Source: Prevotella sp.
Lineage (GTDB): Bacteria > Bacteroidota > Bacteroidia > Bacteroidales > Bacteroidaceae
Direction of reading: 5' to 3'
Assembly (NCBI GenBank): GCA_016285245.1
Contig: JAEEQH010000012.1
Coordinates: 1 to 64,000 of the forward strand
DNA length: 64,000 nt
The notes below the pieces were generated by a model. That model was not told where the DNA came from. It worked only from the letters and a program-made list of their open reading frames with translations, and made no database searches. The position numbers were made by a program, and so were the translations under genes. This document shows, in pieces, positions 49,064 through 61,446 of the stretch (positions within the stretch are counted from its first letter, which is position 1; the number at the start of each line of letters is the position of its first letter).

Positions 49064-50383
49064 ATGTTAACACTTAAACTCATCAACGAGGAAACAGAAC
49101 GTGTCATCCGCGGTCTGGAGAAGAAACATTTCCCCAATGCCAAGGAGGCCATAGACAATGTGCTCGCTATCGACAAGCGCCGTCGCGAAGCACAGCAGCA
49201 GCTGGACAGCAACCTGAGCGAGGCCAAGAAGATGGCAGCCCAGATTGGCGCACTCATGAAGGAGGGCAAGCGTGCTGAGGCCGATGCCATTAAGGAGACC
49301 GTCGCCACGATGAAGGAGACGAACAAACAGCTTGAGGAGCAGATGAACCTGGCTCAGGAGGAGATGACGACGCTGCTCTGCCAGATTCCGAACATCCCCT
49401 ACGACGAGGTGCCCGAGGGTGCTGCCGCTGAGGACAACCGCGTGGTGAAGTCGAACCTGAAGGAGTGCACGGACGCCGATACTGTCGGCAACTGGGACGT
49501 GAACCCGAAGCTGGGTATCGAGAACCCGCTGCCCCACTGGGAGCTTGCCAAGAAGTATAACCTCATCGACTTCGACCTCGGCGTGAAGATTACCGGCGCC
49601 GGCTTCCCTGTCTACATCGGCAAGGGTGCCCAGCTACAGCGTGCCCTCATCAACTTCTTCCTGGCCGAGGCCAACAAGAGTGGCTATACGGAGATCATGC
49701 CGCCGACGGTCGTCAATCAGGCTTCCGGCTACGGTACGGGTCAGCTGCCTGACAAGGAGGGCCAGATGTACCATTGCGAGGTCGACGACTTCTACCTCAT
49801 CCCCACGGCTGAGGTGCCTGTGACGAACATCTACCGTGACGTCATCCTCGACGAGGCCCAGTTGCCCATCAAGAACTGCGCCTACACGGAGTGCTTCCGT
49901 CGTGAGGCTGGCAGCTATGGCAAGGATGTGCGTGGTCTGAACCGCCTGCATGAGTTCTCGAAGATAGAGATTGTGCGCATCGACAAGCCCGAGCACTCGA
50001 AAGAGAGCCACAAGGAGATGCTCGCTCATGTAGAGGGCCTGCTGAAGAAACTGGAACTCCCCTATAGAATTCTGCTGTTGTGTGGTGGTGACCAGAGTTT
50101 TACGAGTTCTATTTGCTACGACTTCGAGGTCTATTCCGAGGCTCAGGGCCGCTGGCTCGAGGTCTCCAGCGTTTCGAACTTCGACACCTATCAGGCCAAC
50201 CGTCTGAAGTGCCGCTACCGTCGTGCCGACAACAAGAAGACTGAGCTCTGTCACACCTTGAACGGCTCCGCGCTGGCTCTGCCTCGCATCGTTGCCGCCC
50301 TGCTGGAGAACAACCAGACGGAAAAAGGCATCAAGATTCCTGCAGCCCTCGTGCCTTATACCGGCTTCGACATCATCGACTAA
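49064..50383 (+). CDS. serS: Serine--tRNA ligase
   Basis: LTLKLINEETERVIRGLEKKHF coiled-coil; YTEIMPPTVVNQASGYGTGQLPDKEGQMY; RREAGSYGKDVRGLNRLHEFSKIEIV. Confidence 0.97.
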   Translation: MLTLKLINEETERVIRGLEKKHFPNAKEAIDNVLAIDKRRREAQQQLDSNLSEAKKMAAQIGALMKEGKRAEADAIKETVATMKETNKQLEEQMNLAQEEMTTLLCQIPNIPYDEVPEGAAAEDNRVVKSNLKECTDADTVGNWDVNPKLGIENPLPHWELAKKYNLIDFDLGVKITGAGFPVYIGKGAQLQRALINFFLAEANKSGYTEIMPPTVVNQASGYGTGQLPDKEGQMYHCEVDDFYLIPTAEVPVTNIYRDVILDEAQLPIKNCAYTECFRREAGSYGKDVRGLNRLHEFSKIEIVRIDKPEHSKESHKEMLAHVEGLLKKLELPYRILLLCGGDQSFTSSICYDFEVYSEAQGRWLEVSSVSNFDTYQANRLKCRYRRADNKKTELCHTLNGSALALPRIVAALLENNQTEKGIKIPAALVPYTGFDIID

Positions 50384-50408
50384 AGACAAGTCCTGATAAT
50401 TACACAAT

Positions 50409-50491
50409 AAGTGGCACTTATTTTCGAATAGGTGCCACTTATTTCTGAAAAGGTGCCACTTATTTACAAAAAGGTGGCACTTATTTGTCTC
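50409..50491. repeat. 21-bp tandem array, 4 units, AGGTGCCACTTATTTCTGAAA
   Basis: aagtggcacttattttcgaat aggtgccacttatttctgaaa aggtgccacttatttacaaaa aggtggcacttatttgtctct. Confidence 0.95.
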
Positions 50492-50881
50492 TTATTTAGC
50501 CTCCTCCATGTTGCCCTCGATGTAGAGGCGGGTCTTCTCTACAACGCCGTTGGTGATGACGGTAATGGACTTCTTGAAGTGTCCGGGGAACTTGCCGGTG
50601 CCGTTGTAGGTCACCTTAATCTCACCCTTCTCGCCGGGCTTCACGGGTGTTTTTGTGTACTCGGGGACGGTGCAGCCGCAGGAGGCCATCGCCTGATTAA
50701 TGACCAGGGGCTTCTCGCCAACGTTGCTGAAGGTGAATGTGCAGGTGACAACGGGGCTCTTCTCCGAGAAGGTTCCAAAGTCGTGGGTTGTCTTTTCAAA
50801 CTTAATCTCGGCCTGTTTCTGAGCCGTTGCCATGGTGATGCCGCAGACGAGCAGCAATGTCATGAGTAAAAGTTTCTTCAT
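50492..50881 (-). CDS. DUF1573 domain-containing exported protein
   Basis: Signal peptide; IKFEKTTHDFGTFSEKSPVVTCTFTFSNVGEKPLVINQAMASCGCTVPEYTKTPVKPGEKGEIKVTYNGTGKFPGHFKKSITV. Confidence 0.9.
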   Translation of the reverse strand: MKKLLLMTLLLVCGITMATAQKQAEIKFEKTTHDFGTFSEKSPVVTCTFTFSNVGEKPLVINQAMASCGCTVPEYTKTPVKPGEKGEIKVTYNGTGKFPGHFKKSITVITNGVVEKTRLYIEGNMEEAK

Positions 50882-50972
50882 GTCGGTTTCGTGCTTTTTA
50901 ATGAAAATCTGCGGCAAAATTAAGTAATTTGCCGCAGATAACGTTGGATGTGCCCTGTAATTTAATAAAAAT

Positions 50973-52139
50973 TTATTTTCTTTTTAGCAGTTTATAATAC
51001 GCTGAGGCGCCGAGCAGGAAACAGCCGGTGCCGTAGTCTTCGAAGTCGGGCACGCGGTCGTAGCTGAGCGGCTGGCCTGCCGAAGGGTCTTTGCCGGTGC
51101 CCTGCATCCAGCCGAGGAAGCCGTCGGGATGGACGCTCTCGCGGACCATCGCCGCCCAAGCGCGGTCGCAGGCAGGACGGTAGTCCTTGGCCTTAAGGAA
51201 GCCGTTTTGAATGCCCCATGCCATGCCGTAGAGGAAGAGTGCCGTGCCCGAGGTCTCGGGCATGGCGTAGTTGGAAGAGACGAGCGAGGGGTTCCAGAAG
51301 CCGTCCTCGCGCTGGCACTTCAGTAGTCCTTTTGACATCAGGAGGAAGTCCTTTTTCAGCTCCTTGTATGCCTTGTCCTTCGGCGATAGCTCGTCCATGC
51401 AGCGCACGAGGGCAGCGTACACCCATCCGTTGCCGCGGCTCCAGTAGCAGTCCTTGCCGTCGGGCTCCTTGTAGGGAGGCACATAGTCGGCATCGCGCCA
51501 CCATAGGCCGTCCGTGGTGTTGAAGAGTCCGCCGCCGCACTCATTACGGCTCCAGCGGTACATGGCCATGGCGTGGTCGCGATATTTCGTCTCGCCAGTC
51601 AGACGGTACATCTGCATATAGACGGGCATGGCCATCTGGATGGCGTCAATCCACGTCCACCAGCCGTAGAGCGAGGGCTGGGTGCCCTTCGTCTTGGCTG
51701 TAGCGTTCTTCTTGTCGTTGGGTGTCTGCATTTGGTGATCCAGATTCTCACGTACACGGCTGATCTTCTCGTTACCACCCACCTGTGCGTAGCGCATAAG
51801 GTAGGTCTGGGCGCAGCATTGGTCATCGGCATCGCAGCTGTTGATGCCGTTGCGCGGCGTCCATTGGTGGAACGTGGCCCAGCGGTCGGTATAGTCGATG
51901 TAGCGCGGCTGTGGGTCAATGTCGTTGAGGGCCATCAGTCCTTCGTAGTAGACGGCGCGCGTCCAGAGGCTGGAGGGACGCACCTTGTTGACGTTCGTGG
52001 GCAAGGTGGGGTCGCTGTACTTCGCCATGAAGTAGTCGTTGGCTCGGCGGGCAACGTCGAGGACGTCGTCGGCGGTGGTCTGTGCCATGGCGCTGAGGGC
52101 CAAAAAGGCCACGGTGAGTAGTGTTGTCAGTCGTTTCAT
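50973..52139 (-). CDS. Glycoside hydrolase family 88/105 protein (unsaturated rhamnogalacturonyl hydrolase-like)
   Basis: Signal peptide MKRLTTLLTVAFLALSAMAQ; WTWIDAIQMAMPVYMQMYRLTGETKY; LWWRDADYVPP; CYWSRGNGWVYAALVR. Confidence 0.85.
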   Translation of the reverse strand: MKRLTTLLTVAFLALSAMAQTTADDVLDVARRANDYFMAKYSDPTLPTNVNKVRPSSLWTRAVYYEGLMALNDIDPQPRYIDYTDRWATFHQWTPRNGINSCDADDQCCAQTYLMRYAQVGGNEKISRVRENLDHQMQTPNDKKNATAKTKGTQPSLYGWWTWIDAIQMAMPVYMQMYRLTGETKYRDHAMAMYRWSRNECGGGLFNTTDGLWWRDADYVPPYKEPDGKDCYWSRGNGWVYAALVRCMDELSPKDKAYKELKKDFLLMSKGLLKCQREDGFWNPSLVSSNYAMPETSGTALFLYGMAWGIQNGFLKAKDYRPACDRAWAAMVRESVHPDGFLGWMQGTGKDPSAGQPLSYDRVPDFEDYGTGCFLLGASAYYKLLKRK

Positions 52140-52180
52140 TGTTTCAGTAGATTTTAGTTTCTGCGTGCAAAGGTACGAAA

Positions 52181-52216
52181 AAAAAGTGAAGCGAGAAGCG
52201 TGAAGCATGAAGAATT
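52181..52216. repeat. 7-bp-period repeat GTGAAGC/GAGAAGC in the GH88-aspS divergent region
   Basis: gtgaagc gagaagc gtgaagc atgaaga att. Confidence 0.7.
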
Positions 52217-54060
52217 TGCTGTCGCTGGAGAAAAAAGTGATGGATGACGCATGGAGACTGAAAAATTCTTCGTAACTTTGCAGCTCAAAATAATTCGTCA
52301 ATCGAAAATAATTAAAACGTAAATATAAAAGATGTATAGAACGAACACTTGTGGCGAGCTGCGACTCGCCAATGCCGGACAGCAGGTAACGCTGGCCGGA
52401 TGGGTGCAGCGCACCCGTAAGATGGGAGGAATGACGTTTGTAGACCTGCGTGACCGCTACGGACTGACGCAGCTGGTGTTCGACGAGAGCGACGACGCCG
52501 CCCTCTGCGAGCGTGCCAACAAGCTGGGACGCGAATACTGTATCCAGGTGAAGGGCACGGTGCGCGAACGCGAGTCGAAGAACGCGAAGATGGAAACGGG
52601 CGACGTGGAGATCGTCGTCACGGAGCTGAACATACTGAGCGAGAGCGTGACGCCCCCGTTCACCATCGAGGACAATACCGACGGCGGCGACGACATCCGC
52701 ATGAAGTACCGCTACCTGGACCTGCGCCGCAATAGCGTGCGCAAGAACCTGGAGCTGCGCCACAGGATGACCATCCTCATCCGTAACTTCCTGGACTCGC
52801 TGAACTTCATCGAGGTGGAGACGCCGATACTCATCGGCTCGACGCCCGAGGGTGCCCGCGACTTCGTGGTGCCCTCGCGCATGAATCCTGGACAGTTTTA
52901 CGCCTTGCCGCAGTCGCCGCAGACGCTGAAGCAGCTGCTGATGGTCTCGGGCTTCGACCGCTACTTCCAGATTGCGAAGTGCTTCCGCGACGAGGACCTG
53001 CGTGCCGACCGTCAGCCGGAGTTCACGCAGATAGACTGTGAGATGTCGTTTGCCGACCAGGAGGACGTGCTGGAGATATTCGAGAATCTGGCCCGCCACC
53101 TGTTCAAGGAAGTACGTGGCGTGGAGCTGCCGCCGCTGCAGCGTATGACGTGGCACGAGGCCATGAAGCGTTTCGGTAGCGACAAGCCCGACTTGCGCTT
53201 TGGCATGGAGTTTGTAGAACTGATGGACCAGCTGAAGGGTACGGGCACGTTCCCCGTGTTCAACGACGCCAACTATATCGGCGGTATCTGCGTCCCCGGC
53301 TGTGCCGACTATACGCGCAAGCAGCTGGACCAGCTGACGGACTTCGTGAAACGTCCCCAGGTGGGTGCCAAGGGCCTGGTCTACGTGAAGTTCAACCAGG
53401 ATGGCACGGTGAAGTCAAGCATCGACAAGTTCTATGAGCCCGAGGTGTGGCAGCAGGTAAAGGAGGCCATGGGTGCCAAGGACGGCGACCTAGTGCTCAT
53501 CATGAGCGGCGACAACGCCAATAAGACCCGCGTACAGTTGTGCACGCTGCGTCTGGAGATGGGCGAGCGTCTGGGCTTGCGCGACAAGGATAAGTTCGTC
53601 TGCCTGTGGATTGTGGACTTCCCCCTGTTCGAGTGGAGCGACGAAGAGCAGCGCCTGATGGCTACACACCATCCGTTCACACTACCGAACCCCGACGATA
53701 TTCCTCTGCTGGACACCGCTCCCGAGAAGGTGCGTGCCGTGGCTTACGACTTCGTCTGCAACGGCGTCGAGGTTGGCGGTGGCTCGCTGCGTATCCACGA
53801 CGGCAAGCTCCAGGAGAAGATGTTCCAGATTTTGGGCTTCACGCCCGAGAAGGCGATGGCGCAGTTCGGCTTCCTCATCAACGCCTTCAAGTATGGTGCG
53901 CCCCCTCACGCTGGTTTGGCCTTCGGACTGGACCGCTTCGTGAGCCTCATGGCCGGACTGGACAGCATCCGCGACTGCATCGCTTTCCCAAAGAACAACT
54001 CGGGACGCGACGTGATGCTCGATGCACCAGGCTTCCTGGACCAGAAGCAACTGGACGAGC

Positions 54061-57027
<2,967 letters not shown>

Positions 57028-57033
57028 GGGGGC

Positions 57034-57765
57034 TTAGGGGTTTGTAGTGCCGGAGTTTCCCGTCTCAATGTAACCCCGGAGGAGGTTCACGTCCTTGCGG
57101 ATGTTGTACACACGGCCGTCGGAGCCCTTAGCTTTCACCAACACGTAGTAGACACCTTCCTTCACAGGGTGGCCGTTGTGTTTGCCGTCCCATCCGCCGC
57201 TAACGTCCGTCCACTCGTAGAGCTTCTGGCCCTGGCGGTTGAAGATGTAAGCATGGAACTCGACGATATTTTTCCAATGCTGTGGGCTGTTCTCCTCGTT
57301 GACACCCTTCGCGCCGTAGATGTCGTTGTGCTTGTCGTCGTTGGGCGAGAAGGCATTGGGGAACTCCAGGCGGCTCTCGCTGATGGCGACGACAACGACC
57401 GAGGAGTCCAACTGCTCGCCAATGTCGGTGAGTGTGGCCTTCAGGACGACGTCGAACGTGCCCGACTCAACAAAGCGGTATGTCGTCTCTTCCTCGTAGC
57501 GCACCATGAAGTCACCCTCCTCGCCCTGTTTGCGGAAGTGCCACTCGTAACTGATGGTATGGTCGCCGATGTTCTGGGCGTTGGGACGGAAGGTCACCTC
57601 CAGCGGTGCGTCGCCGTCGTCGATGTTGTTGGACTCCTTTGACTCCTTGTCGGCGTTGATATAACTGCCCGTTGCCGACACCTTGGGTTGCGTGTCGTCT
57701 TGCGACAGCGCCGTCAGCGGTAAAAATGTGGCCATGAGAAGGCCTAAAAGGTGCTTTTTCTTCAT
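57034..57765 (-). CDS. T9SS type B sorting domain protein (gliding motility-associated C-terminal domain)
   Basis: Signal peptide; PKD-like middle region; C-terminal [19 protein letters not shown]...[46 protein letters not shown]. Confidence 0.85.
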   Translation of the reverse strand: MKKKHLLGLLMATFLPLTALSQDDTQPKVSATGSYINADKESKESNNIDDGDAPLEVTFRPNAQNIGDHTISYEWHFRKQGEEGDFMVRYEEETTYRFVESGTFDVVLKATLTDIGEQLDSSVVVVAISESRLEFPNAFSPNDDKHNDIYGAKGVNEENSPQHWKNIVEFHAYIFNRQGQKLYEWTDVSGGWDGKHNGHPVKEGVYYVLVKAKGSDGRVYNIRKDVNLLRGYIETGNSGTTNP

Positions 57766-57859
57766 TTTCTCAGCTTTGAAAGTGCAAAAATAGTGAATAA
57801 TGTTGATTTAGCCGCGCTTTTTTTGTACTTTTGTAGCGCGAAACCCGAAAAAAGTGAAA

Positions 57860-58981
57860 ATGAAGAACCTGATAATGCGTTTTTTCGTCCTCTTGATGCT
57901 CCTGACGATAACCCTTGGGAGCGGTGCGAAGACCATCCGGCTGGGGGTGATGCTGCCCCTTCATGACAACAATGGCGACGGACGTCGCATGGTGGAGTAT
58001 TATCGTGGCATACTGATGGCCTGCGACAGTCTGAAGGAGGAAGGTCTCTCTATCGATGTGAGGGCATGGAACACGCCCGAGGACTGTGATATGAAAACGG
58101 TCCTCGCTGACCCTGCTGCCGCGAAGTGCGACGTGATCATCGGCCCCTTGTATTCCCGGCAGGTGCGCGCACTCTCCGATTTCGTCAGCGCCCACGACAT
58201 CAAACTGCTCATACCGTTCTCCATCACGGCGCCGCCGCTCTACACTAATAAGAACGTCTACCAAGTATACCAGAACGCCAACGACATCAATACCCGTACA
58301 ATCAATGCCTTCCTGTCGCAGTTTGTCGACTATCATCCCGTCATCATCGACTGCAATGATACCACCAGCAAGAAAGGTATCTTTACGTTTGGGCTACGCC
58401 GTAAGTTGGAAGAGCGCGGCCTGGAGTACAATGTGACGAATCTGAAGTCGGGTGAGGAAAACTTCTTTAAGGCATTCAGTACAACGAGGCCCAACATCGT
58501 GGTGCTGAACACCGGCCGCCACCAGGAGCTGGGTGTGGCGCTGGCGAAGATGAACGGCCTGAAAACTACGCATCCTGAACTCAGCATCTCCGTGTTCGGT
58601 TATACCGAGTGGCTGGGCTATACGCGTCTGTATCTAGACCAGTTCTACCGTTACAACGTCTTTGTCCCCGCTACGTTCTATACGAACCAGACGGCTCCCG
58701 CCACTATCCGTCTGCAGCAGAAATATCGCTGGAACTTCCATCAGGAGATGATACAGATGCTGCCGCGTATGGCGCTGACGGGCTTCGACCATGCGATGTT
58801 TTTCCTTTCGGGACTGGCGCAACACGGCAAAGCTTTCAACGGCGAGGCTGGCCAGTCGCGAGTGCAGCCCGTGCAGACGCCATTGCTCTTCGAGCGTATA
58901 GGCAATGGCGGATTGCGTAACCGCACGCTGCTGTTTGTGAACTACCAGCAAGGACAGCGGATTAACGTGATTGAGAAATAG
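57860..58981 (+). CDS. Periplasmic binding-protein-like (PBP1 / receptor-ligand-binding fold) exported protein
   Basis: KTIRLGVMLPLHDNNGDGRRMVEYYRGILMACDSLKEEGLSIDVRAWNTPED; DVIIGPLYSRQVRALSDFVSAHDIKLLIPFSI. Confidence 0.65.
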   Translation: MKNLIMRFFVLLMLLTITLGSGAKTIRLGVMLPLHDNNGDGRRMVEYYRGILMACDSLKEEGLSIDVRAWNTPEDCDMKTVLADPAAAKCDVIIGPLYSRQVRALSDFVSAHDIKLLIPFSITAPPLYTNKNVYQVYQNANDINTRTINAFLSQFVDYHPVIIDCNDTTSKKGIFTFGLRRKLEERGLEYNVTNLKSGEENFFKAFSTTRPNIVVLNTGRHQELGVALAKMNGLKTTHPELSISVFGYTEWLGYTRLYLDQFYRYNVFVPATFYTNQTAPATIRLQQKYRWNFHQEMIQMLPRMALTGFDHAMFFLSGLAQHGKAFNGEAGQSRVQPVQTPLLFERIGNGGLRNRTLLFVNYQQGQRINVIEK

Positions 58982-59094
58982 AGAGATTGAGATGACTATC
59001 AATAAAGAGATATATAGGAGAATGAGGGTGATCGGCTTGTCACTCGTCATATCTTACCTGTCAATTGGCACCGTCAGGGCGCAAGTCGGCGAGT
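58970..59094 (+). repeat. Signal-peptide inverted-repeat cassette C (degenerate)
   Basis: 5' ttgagaaatagagagattgagatgac; 3' cttgtcactcgtcatatcttacctgtcaattggcaccgtcagggcgcaa. Confidence 0.5.
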
Positions 59095-59777
59095 ATCGCA
59101 ACGACTTCGCCGTCGGTGGCGGTGGCGGTGTGACGTTGACTACCGTCAACTTCCAGCCGAAGGTGCCACAGGACCAGTACCAGGGACGAATGTTCGGCTT
59201 GACGATGCGCTATACTGGCGAGAAGTATTTCAACAGTATCTGCTCCGTCGTTGCCGAGGCCAACTTAGCCCAGGTGGGATGGAAAGAGAGCATCCTTGAC
59301 AAGGAAGACCAGCCCGTGATGCGTATTGACGCCGATATCCCTGAGCGGTACGAGCGCCAGCTGACATACCTTCAGGTGCCCGTCTTTGCACGACTGGGGT
59401 GGGGGCGTGAGCGCCGCGGTTTCCAGTTCTTCTTCCAAGTAGGTCCCCAGATTGGTTTCCTGAAGAGTGAGAAGACGAAGAAGAACTTCGACATCGAACT
59501 GCGCAACTCAGAGAAACGCACGTCACAGGTCATCGCCCAAGACACGATGGCCGTGGAGCACTCCTTCGACTACGGCATCGCCGGCGGTGTGGGAGTGGAA
59601 TTCTCGCACCCCAAGGTGGGGCATTTCCTCCTGGAGGGCCGCTACTACTATGGACTGGGCAACCTCTATGGCAACTCCAAGCGCGACTACTTTGCCATCT
59701 CCAATATGCAGAGCATCATCATCAAGCTGTCGTACCTCTTCGACATCACCAGAACGAAAAATTCTAAAATCAAATAA
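58992..59777 (+). CDS. PorT-family outer-membrane beta-barrel protein
   Basis: Signal LSLVISYLSIGTVRAQ; RQLTYLQVPVFARLGWG; FFFQVGPQIGFLKS; C-terminal ISNMQSIIIKLSYLFD. Confidence 0.75.
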   Translation: MTINKEIYRRMRVIGLSLVISYLSIGTVRAQVGEYRNDFAVGGGGGVTLTTVNFQPKVPQDQYQGRMFGLTMRYTGEKYFNSICSVVAEANLAQVGWKESILDKEDQPVMRIDADIPERYERQLTYLQVPVFARLGWGRERRGFQFFFQVGPQIGFLKSEKTKKNFDIELRNSEKRTSQVIAQDTMAVEHSFDYGIAGGVGVEFSHPKVGHFLLEGRYYYGLGNLYGNSKRDYFAISNMQSIIIKLSYLFDITRTKNSKIK

Positions 59778-59780
59778 GTT

Positions 59781-61313
59781 ATGTTCGAAAATCAACCTAA
59801 AGGACTCTATGCGTTGGCTTTGGCCAACACCGGTGAGCGCTTCGGATACTACACGATGCTCGCCGTCTTCGCACTCTTCCTGCGTGCTAACTATGGTCTA
59901 GATGCTGGCTGGGCTGGCGAGATCTACAGCGACTTCCTGATGCTCGTCTACTTCCTGCCTATTGTTGGCGGCTGGCTGGCTGATAAGTTCGGCTTTGGTC
60001 GCATGGTCACTATTGGCATCCTCATCATGTTTGCCGGCTACCTGCTGCTTTCCGTACCTCTAGGCGGTGACACGCTGGCACTCGTCGTGATGTTAGCCGC
60101 ACTGGTGCTCATCGGACTGGGCACGGGACTCTTCAAGGGTAACCTCCAGGTGATGGTGGGCGACCTCTACAACGACCCGAAATATGCGGGACAGCGCGAC
60201 TCGGGCTTTTCCATCTTCTACATGGCCATCAACATCGGTGCACTCTTTGCTCCGACGGCAGCCGTGAAGATCATGGAGTGGGCACAGCAGAACCTCGGCA
60301 CGAGCGTGAACGACTCCTACCATTTCGCCTTTGCCGTGGCCTGTGCCTCGCTCATCCTCTCCATCGCTATCTACTACATTTTCCGCGGCACTTTCCGCCA
60401 CGTGGAGGGCGGCAAGAAAACGGCGGACAGCGCTTCTGCCGCTGTCGAGGAGTTGTCGAAGGAAGAAACCAAGGCCCGCATCGTGGCACTTTGCCTTGTC
60501 TTCGCTGTAGTCATCTTCTTCTGGATGGCGTTCCATCAGAATGGCCTGTCGTTGACATATTTCGCCGACGAGTTCACCGCTAAGACTTCGGAGGGCGTCG
60601 AGGGCATGGCCTTCAACGTGTGGAACCTCGTGGCAATCATCTTCATTGTCTACGCCCTGTTCTCGCTGTTCCAGTCGAAGACGGGCAAGGGTAAGGCTAT
60701 TTCTGCTGTCGTCATCTGTATAGCACTGGCATTCCTTTTCTTGCAGTACGATAGAACCTCTGGCGAGATTGTTGCTGTCTCGGCACCTATCTTCCAGCAG
60801 TTCAATCCTTTCTATGTGGTTGCCTTGACACCTGTCTCGCTGGCCATTTTCGGCTCACTGTCTGCTAAGGGTAAGGAGCCTTCAGCTCCGCGAAAGATTG
60901 CCTATGGTATGGTGGTGGCCGGACTGGCCTACTGCCTGATGGCTGTCGCCTCCTTCGGACTGCCTATGCCTCAGACAACAACCGGTGCCGACGGCGAGCC
61001 CGTTGCCGTCCATGTGGCAGACGTCACGCCGCAGCTCCTTATCTATACCTATCTTATATTGACGTTCGCCGAGCTGCTGCTCTCTCCGATGGGCATCTCG
61101 TTTGTCTCGAAGGTGGCACCTCCGAAGTACAAGGGCCTGATGATGGGTGGTTGGTTCGTGGCTACCGCCATCGGCAACAAACTTGTGGGCGTTGGCGGTT
61201 ATCTCTGGGGTAACATCCCCCTCTGGGCCGTTTGGAGCGTGTTCATCGCTCTCTGCATCATTTCGGCCGTCTTCATGTTCTCTATCATGAAGCGTCTGGA
61301 GAAAGTCTGTTAG
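59781..61313 (+). CDS. POT family peptide MFS transporter
   Basis: YALALANTGERFGYYTMLAVFALFLRANYGL; GWLADKFGFGRMVTIG; GTGLFKGNLQVMVGDLYNDPKYAGQRDSGFSIFYMAINIGALFAP. Confidence 0.93.
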   Translation: MFENQPKGLYALALANTGERFGYYTMLAVFALFLRANYGLDAGWAGEIYSDFLMLVYFLPIVGGWLADKFGFGRMVTIGILIMFAGYLLLSVPLGGDTLALVVMLAALVLIGLGTGLFKGNLQVMVGDLYNDPKYAGQRDSGFSIFYMAINIGALFAPTAAVKIMEWAQQNLGTSVNDSYHFAFAVACASLILSIAIYYIFRGTFRHVEGGKKTADSASAAVEELSKEETKARIVALCLVFAVVIFFWMAFHQNGLSLTYFADEFTAKTSEGVEGMAFNVWNLVAIIFIVYALFSLFQSKTGKGKAISAVVICIALAFLFLQYDRTSGEIVAVSAPIFQQFNPFYVVALTPVSLAIFGSLSAKGKEPSAPRKIAYGMVVAGLAYCLMAVASFGLPMPQTTTGADGEPVAVHVADVTPQLLIYTYLILTFAELLLSPMGISFVSKVAPPKYKGLMMGGWFVATAIGNKLVGVGGYLWGNIPLWAVWSVFIALCIISAVFMFSIMKRLEKVC

Positions 61314-61446
61314 CGGGCTTCGCCCTAAATGAAAACTGAAAAATGGTAAATGATAAATTGCTGCCGCCTTGTGGAATTCATGTGATGGTGATAGTATTAT
61401 CATTTGTCATTTTTCATTTATCATTTAACCCCGTAGGAGCACAGAC
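61311..61446 (+). repeat. Signal-peptide inverted-repeat cassette D
   Basis: Arms 61326-61357 TAAATGAAAACTGAAAAATGGTAAATGATAAA and 61396-61427 ATTATCATTTGTCATTTTTCATTTATCATTTA (27/32 complementary); tips gcgggcttcgccct and ccccgtaggagcacag. Confidence 0.9.

Noticed and set aside
52140-53156. N-terminal extension of the GH88/105 ORF
   Set aside because: Runs through the promoter region and antisense to aspS; a clean signal peptide starts at 52139.
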